Source of the DNA: Clostridium tepidum
Lineage (GTDB): Bacteria; Bacillota; Clostridia; Clostridiales; Clostridiaceae
Length of the DNA: 64,000 nt
NCBI RefSeq assembly: GCF_002008345.1
Contig: NZ_MRAE01000015.1
Coordinates: forward strand, 1-64,000
Reading direction: 5' to 3'
The position numbers were made by a program, and so were the translations under genes. This document shows, in pieces, positions 62,432 to 64,000 of the stretch. Within the stretch, counting starts at the first letter, position 1. Every line of letters begins with the position of its first letter. The notes under the pieces are model-generated. The model searched no databases. It saw only the letters and a program-made list of their open reading frames with translations, and was not told where the DNA came from.

Positions 62432-63547
62432 TTATTTAAAAATGCTTTTATATACATTTAAAGTATTCTTTGCGGTTTTTTCCCATGAAAAAAGTTTAGA
62501 TCTTTCCAAAGCTTTTTTACCTAATTTGTCTTGCAACTCTGGATTTTTTAATATATTTTCCATTGATGCTGACATATTATCGACATCAAAAGGATCTATA
62601 TTAATACAACAATCAGAAGTAACTTCTGGAATAGAGGTAATATTAGAAGCTATAACAGCACAACCACAACTCATTGCTTCAAGTGGTGGAAGCCCAAAGC
62701 CTTCATATAATGAAGGATATATAAATACACTACAGCCATTATAAAATATAGGTAAGTCTTGTTCTTCTACGAAATCTGTAAAAATTATATTAGAACTTAT
62801 TTTAAGTTTGCGACTAAATTCATATAATTTTTCTCCTTCATCTTTTTTAGATCCTACTATAACTAGAGTATGTTTTTCAGGTAATTTGTTGTATATTTTT
62901 TCAAAGGCTTCTATTATTGATTTTACATTTTTTCTCGAACTAAAGCCTCCTAAATATAAAATAAAGGGTAACTCTATTCCATATTTCTTTTTAAGTACAT
63001 TTTTGCAATATAACTTATTTAAAGGTTTATATTTAGAGTCAGCTGCTAAAGGAATCACTTCAATTTTATCTTTTTTCATAGGAAAAAATTTTGATATATC
63101 TTTTTTTGACCACTCAGATACAGTTATTATTTTATCAGATAGTTCGATTATTTTAGGCATTTCTTTTAAAAATTTATTTAAGTAACCTCTTCCAACAGTT
63201 TCTGGCATTATATAAGGAATTAAGTCATGTATAGTAACTACAATTTTGCAATTTATGTTCTCAGAGATACCTATACCGTTTTGTGGTATATGGTATACGT
63301 CGCATTTAGCGTTATTAAGATGATATGGAATATAAGTTTGTTCAAAAAATTTATTATGTTTTCTAGAGGTTAGTATAATATTAGTATTATGTTCTTTAAA
63401 TTTAAGATAGTTTTCTCCCGACCAATATATATTGAATGAATCTTTATTGTTTTCTTTTATCATATTTGTTAATACTTTTTCAGTGTATGTTCCTATACCA
63501 GTGCCTTTGTACCAGTTTATACCTCTGGCATCTATGGAAATATTCAT
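62432..63547 (-). CDS. Glycosyltransferase family 4, CotSA-like
   Basis: A 371-residue GT-B glycosyltransferase. [22 protein letters not shown] is the donor/acceptor N-terminal motif. [19 protein letters not shown] and [20 protein letters not shown] hold the donor site with the E-x7-E pair. The start at 63547 is taken because GAGGTGG lies before it; the longer frame to 63619 has no ribosome site. Divergence from cotS suggests the spore-coat glycosyltransferase CotSA, as in the Bacillus ytxN-cotSA-cotS group. The acceptor is unknown. Confidence 0.85.
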   Translation of the reverse strand: MNISIDARGINWYKGTGIGTYTEKVLTNMIKENNKDSFNIYWSGENYLKFKEHNTNIILTSRKHNKFFEQTYIPYHLNNAKCDVYHIPQNGIGISENINCKIVVTIHDLIPYIMPETVGRGYLNKFLKEMPKIIELSDKIITVSEWSKKDISKFFPMKKDKIEVIPLAADSKYKPLNKLYCKNVLKKKYGIELPFILYLGGFSSRKNVKSIIEAFEKIYNKLPEKHTLVIVGSKKDEGEKLYEFSRKLKISSNIIFTDFVEEQDLPIFYNGCSVFIYPSLYEGFGLPPLEAMSCGCAVIASNITSIPEVTSDCCINIDPFDVDNMSASMENILKNPELQDKLGKKALERSKLFSWEKTAKNTLNVYKSIFK

Positions 63548-63639
63548 TTTTTTAACCACCTCATTTATATATGTCAAAATAAAGTATAGTTTTACTGTTA
63601 TATATAATATTAATTCCACCTAAAAAATGTTCCAGTTAT

Positions 63640-63667
63640 CACCAAAACATGATATTTTCATATAATA
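63640..63667 (+). promoter_or_regulatory. Candidate sigma-K promoter of cotS
   Basis: CACC (63640-63643) spaced 15 bases from CATATAATA (63659-63667), matching mACm and CATANNNTA, the mother-cell sigma-K consensus. About 34 bases precede the start of cotS. Confidence 0.5.
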
Positions 63668-63700
63668 CATATAGATTAATAAAATAATGGAGGCATTATT

Positions 63701-64000
63701 TTGAATAAATCTGAAATTATAAACATAGTAGAAAATAATTATGACATAAACATTGATTCTATAGAAAAAATAAAAAATTCATATAAGATAATTAGCAATT
63801 CTAATAAAGCATATGCTTTAAAAATAATAAAATATGAATTTAATCATTTTTTATTTATAATTAGTTGTATGAAACATTTACAATATAATAATTTTAGTAA
63901 AATACCTGAAATTATTCATAATAATAAAGGATTAGATTATATAGAAATAGGAAACTTTTATGGATATTTAACAGAATGGATAGAGGATTCAAGACAATGT
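63701..64000 (+). CDS. cotS: CotS-family spore coat protein (5' part)
   Basis: The first 100 codons of a gene that leaves the window at the right edge, starting at TTG 63701 after GGAGG. The translation begins MNKSEIINIVENNYDINIDS and has a kinase-like N lobe: SYKIISNSNKAYALKI, then HFLFIISCMKHLQ, IPEII and GYLTEWIEDSRQC. This matches the CotS/YutH family of kinase-like coat proteins. A divergent glycosyltransferase and a possible sigma-K promoter support it. Confidence 0.75.
   Translation, partial: MNKSEIINIVENNYDINIDSIEKIKNSYKIISNSNKAYALKIIKYEFNHFLFIISCMKHLQYNNFSKIPEIIHNNKGLDYIEIGNFYGYLTEWIEDSRQC

Overview
The window is a stretch of a very A+T-rich chromosome with clostridial features: strong GGAGG ribosome sites, TTG/GTG starts next to ATG, anaerobic enzymes (class III ribonucleotide reductase, 2[4Fe-4S] ferredoxin) and endospore genes (csfB/gin, spmAB, cotS, abrB with a Spo0A box). 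It fits Clostridium sensu stricto; the gene set suggests the C. botulinum group I/C. sporogenes/C. tetani side, but the species cannot be fixed from sequence alone. Most genes run on the + strand. There are no rRNA or tRNA genes, CRISPR arrays, insertion sequences or prophage genes.

Left part (1-10.9 kb): a cut-off corA-like gene, a membrane protein and an M20-type hydrolase lead into a block collinear with the Bacillus subtilis csfB-yaaO-tmk-yaaQ-holB-yaaT-trmN-rsmI-abrB-metS-tatD-yabE-rnmV-ksgA region. It couples a forespore sigma-G inhibitor, thymidylate kinase, a c-di-AMP sensor, the clamp-loader delta-prime subunit, RicT, a short ferredoxin and two RNA methyltransferases. An NlpC/P60 cell-wall hydrolase follows.

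10.9-24 kb: abrB with a Spo0A-controlled promoter, a long regulatory intergenic region with repeats and DnaA boxes, a DUF1836 regulator, a solitary arginine deiminase, ispF, a tiny basic protein, a polysaccharide deacetylase lipoprotein, spmA-spmB, then an accessory locus: a small secreted Cys-containing protein followed by two MacB/FtsX-type permeases (one broken by an in-frame TGA) and their ATPase. A MATE pump, a family-4 uracil-DNA glycosylase and a MarR regulator come next.

24-34 kb: the syntenic block resumes with a Met T-box and metG, DUF445, tatD, a G5/3D cell-wall protein, rnmV and rsmA, then three proteins of unknown function, one of them a lipoprotein. 35-38 kb is a three-gene MacAB-like exporter. 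38-45 kb has an Mrp ATPase behind a structured leader, a ferredoxin, a small gene on the minus strand, a GAF-GGDEF gene broken by another in-frame TGA, MgtC and nrdDG.

45-64 kb: an MBL-fold hydrolase, an Ile T-box with ileS, ccpA, a 1347-residue SF1 helicase with a C-terminal Vsr-like nuclease domain, manC, the nickel-pincer cofactor genes larC-larE-larB without larA, a radical SAM enzyme behind a palindromic operator, an orphan solute-binding protein, and a divergent cotSA-like glycosyltransferase/cotS pair (the latter cut off). The best candidates for little-described biology are the secreted-protein/ABC locus, the helicase-nuclease, the DnaA-box clusters, and the two TGG-to-TGA-like interruptions.
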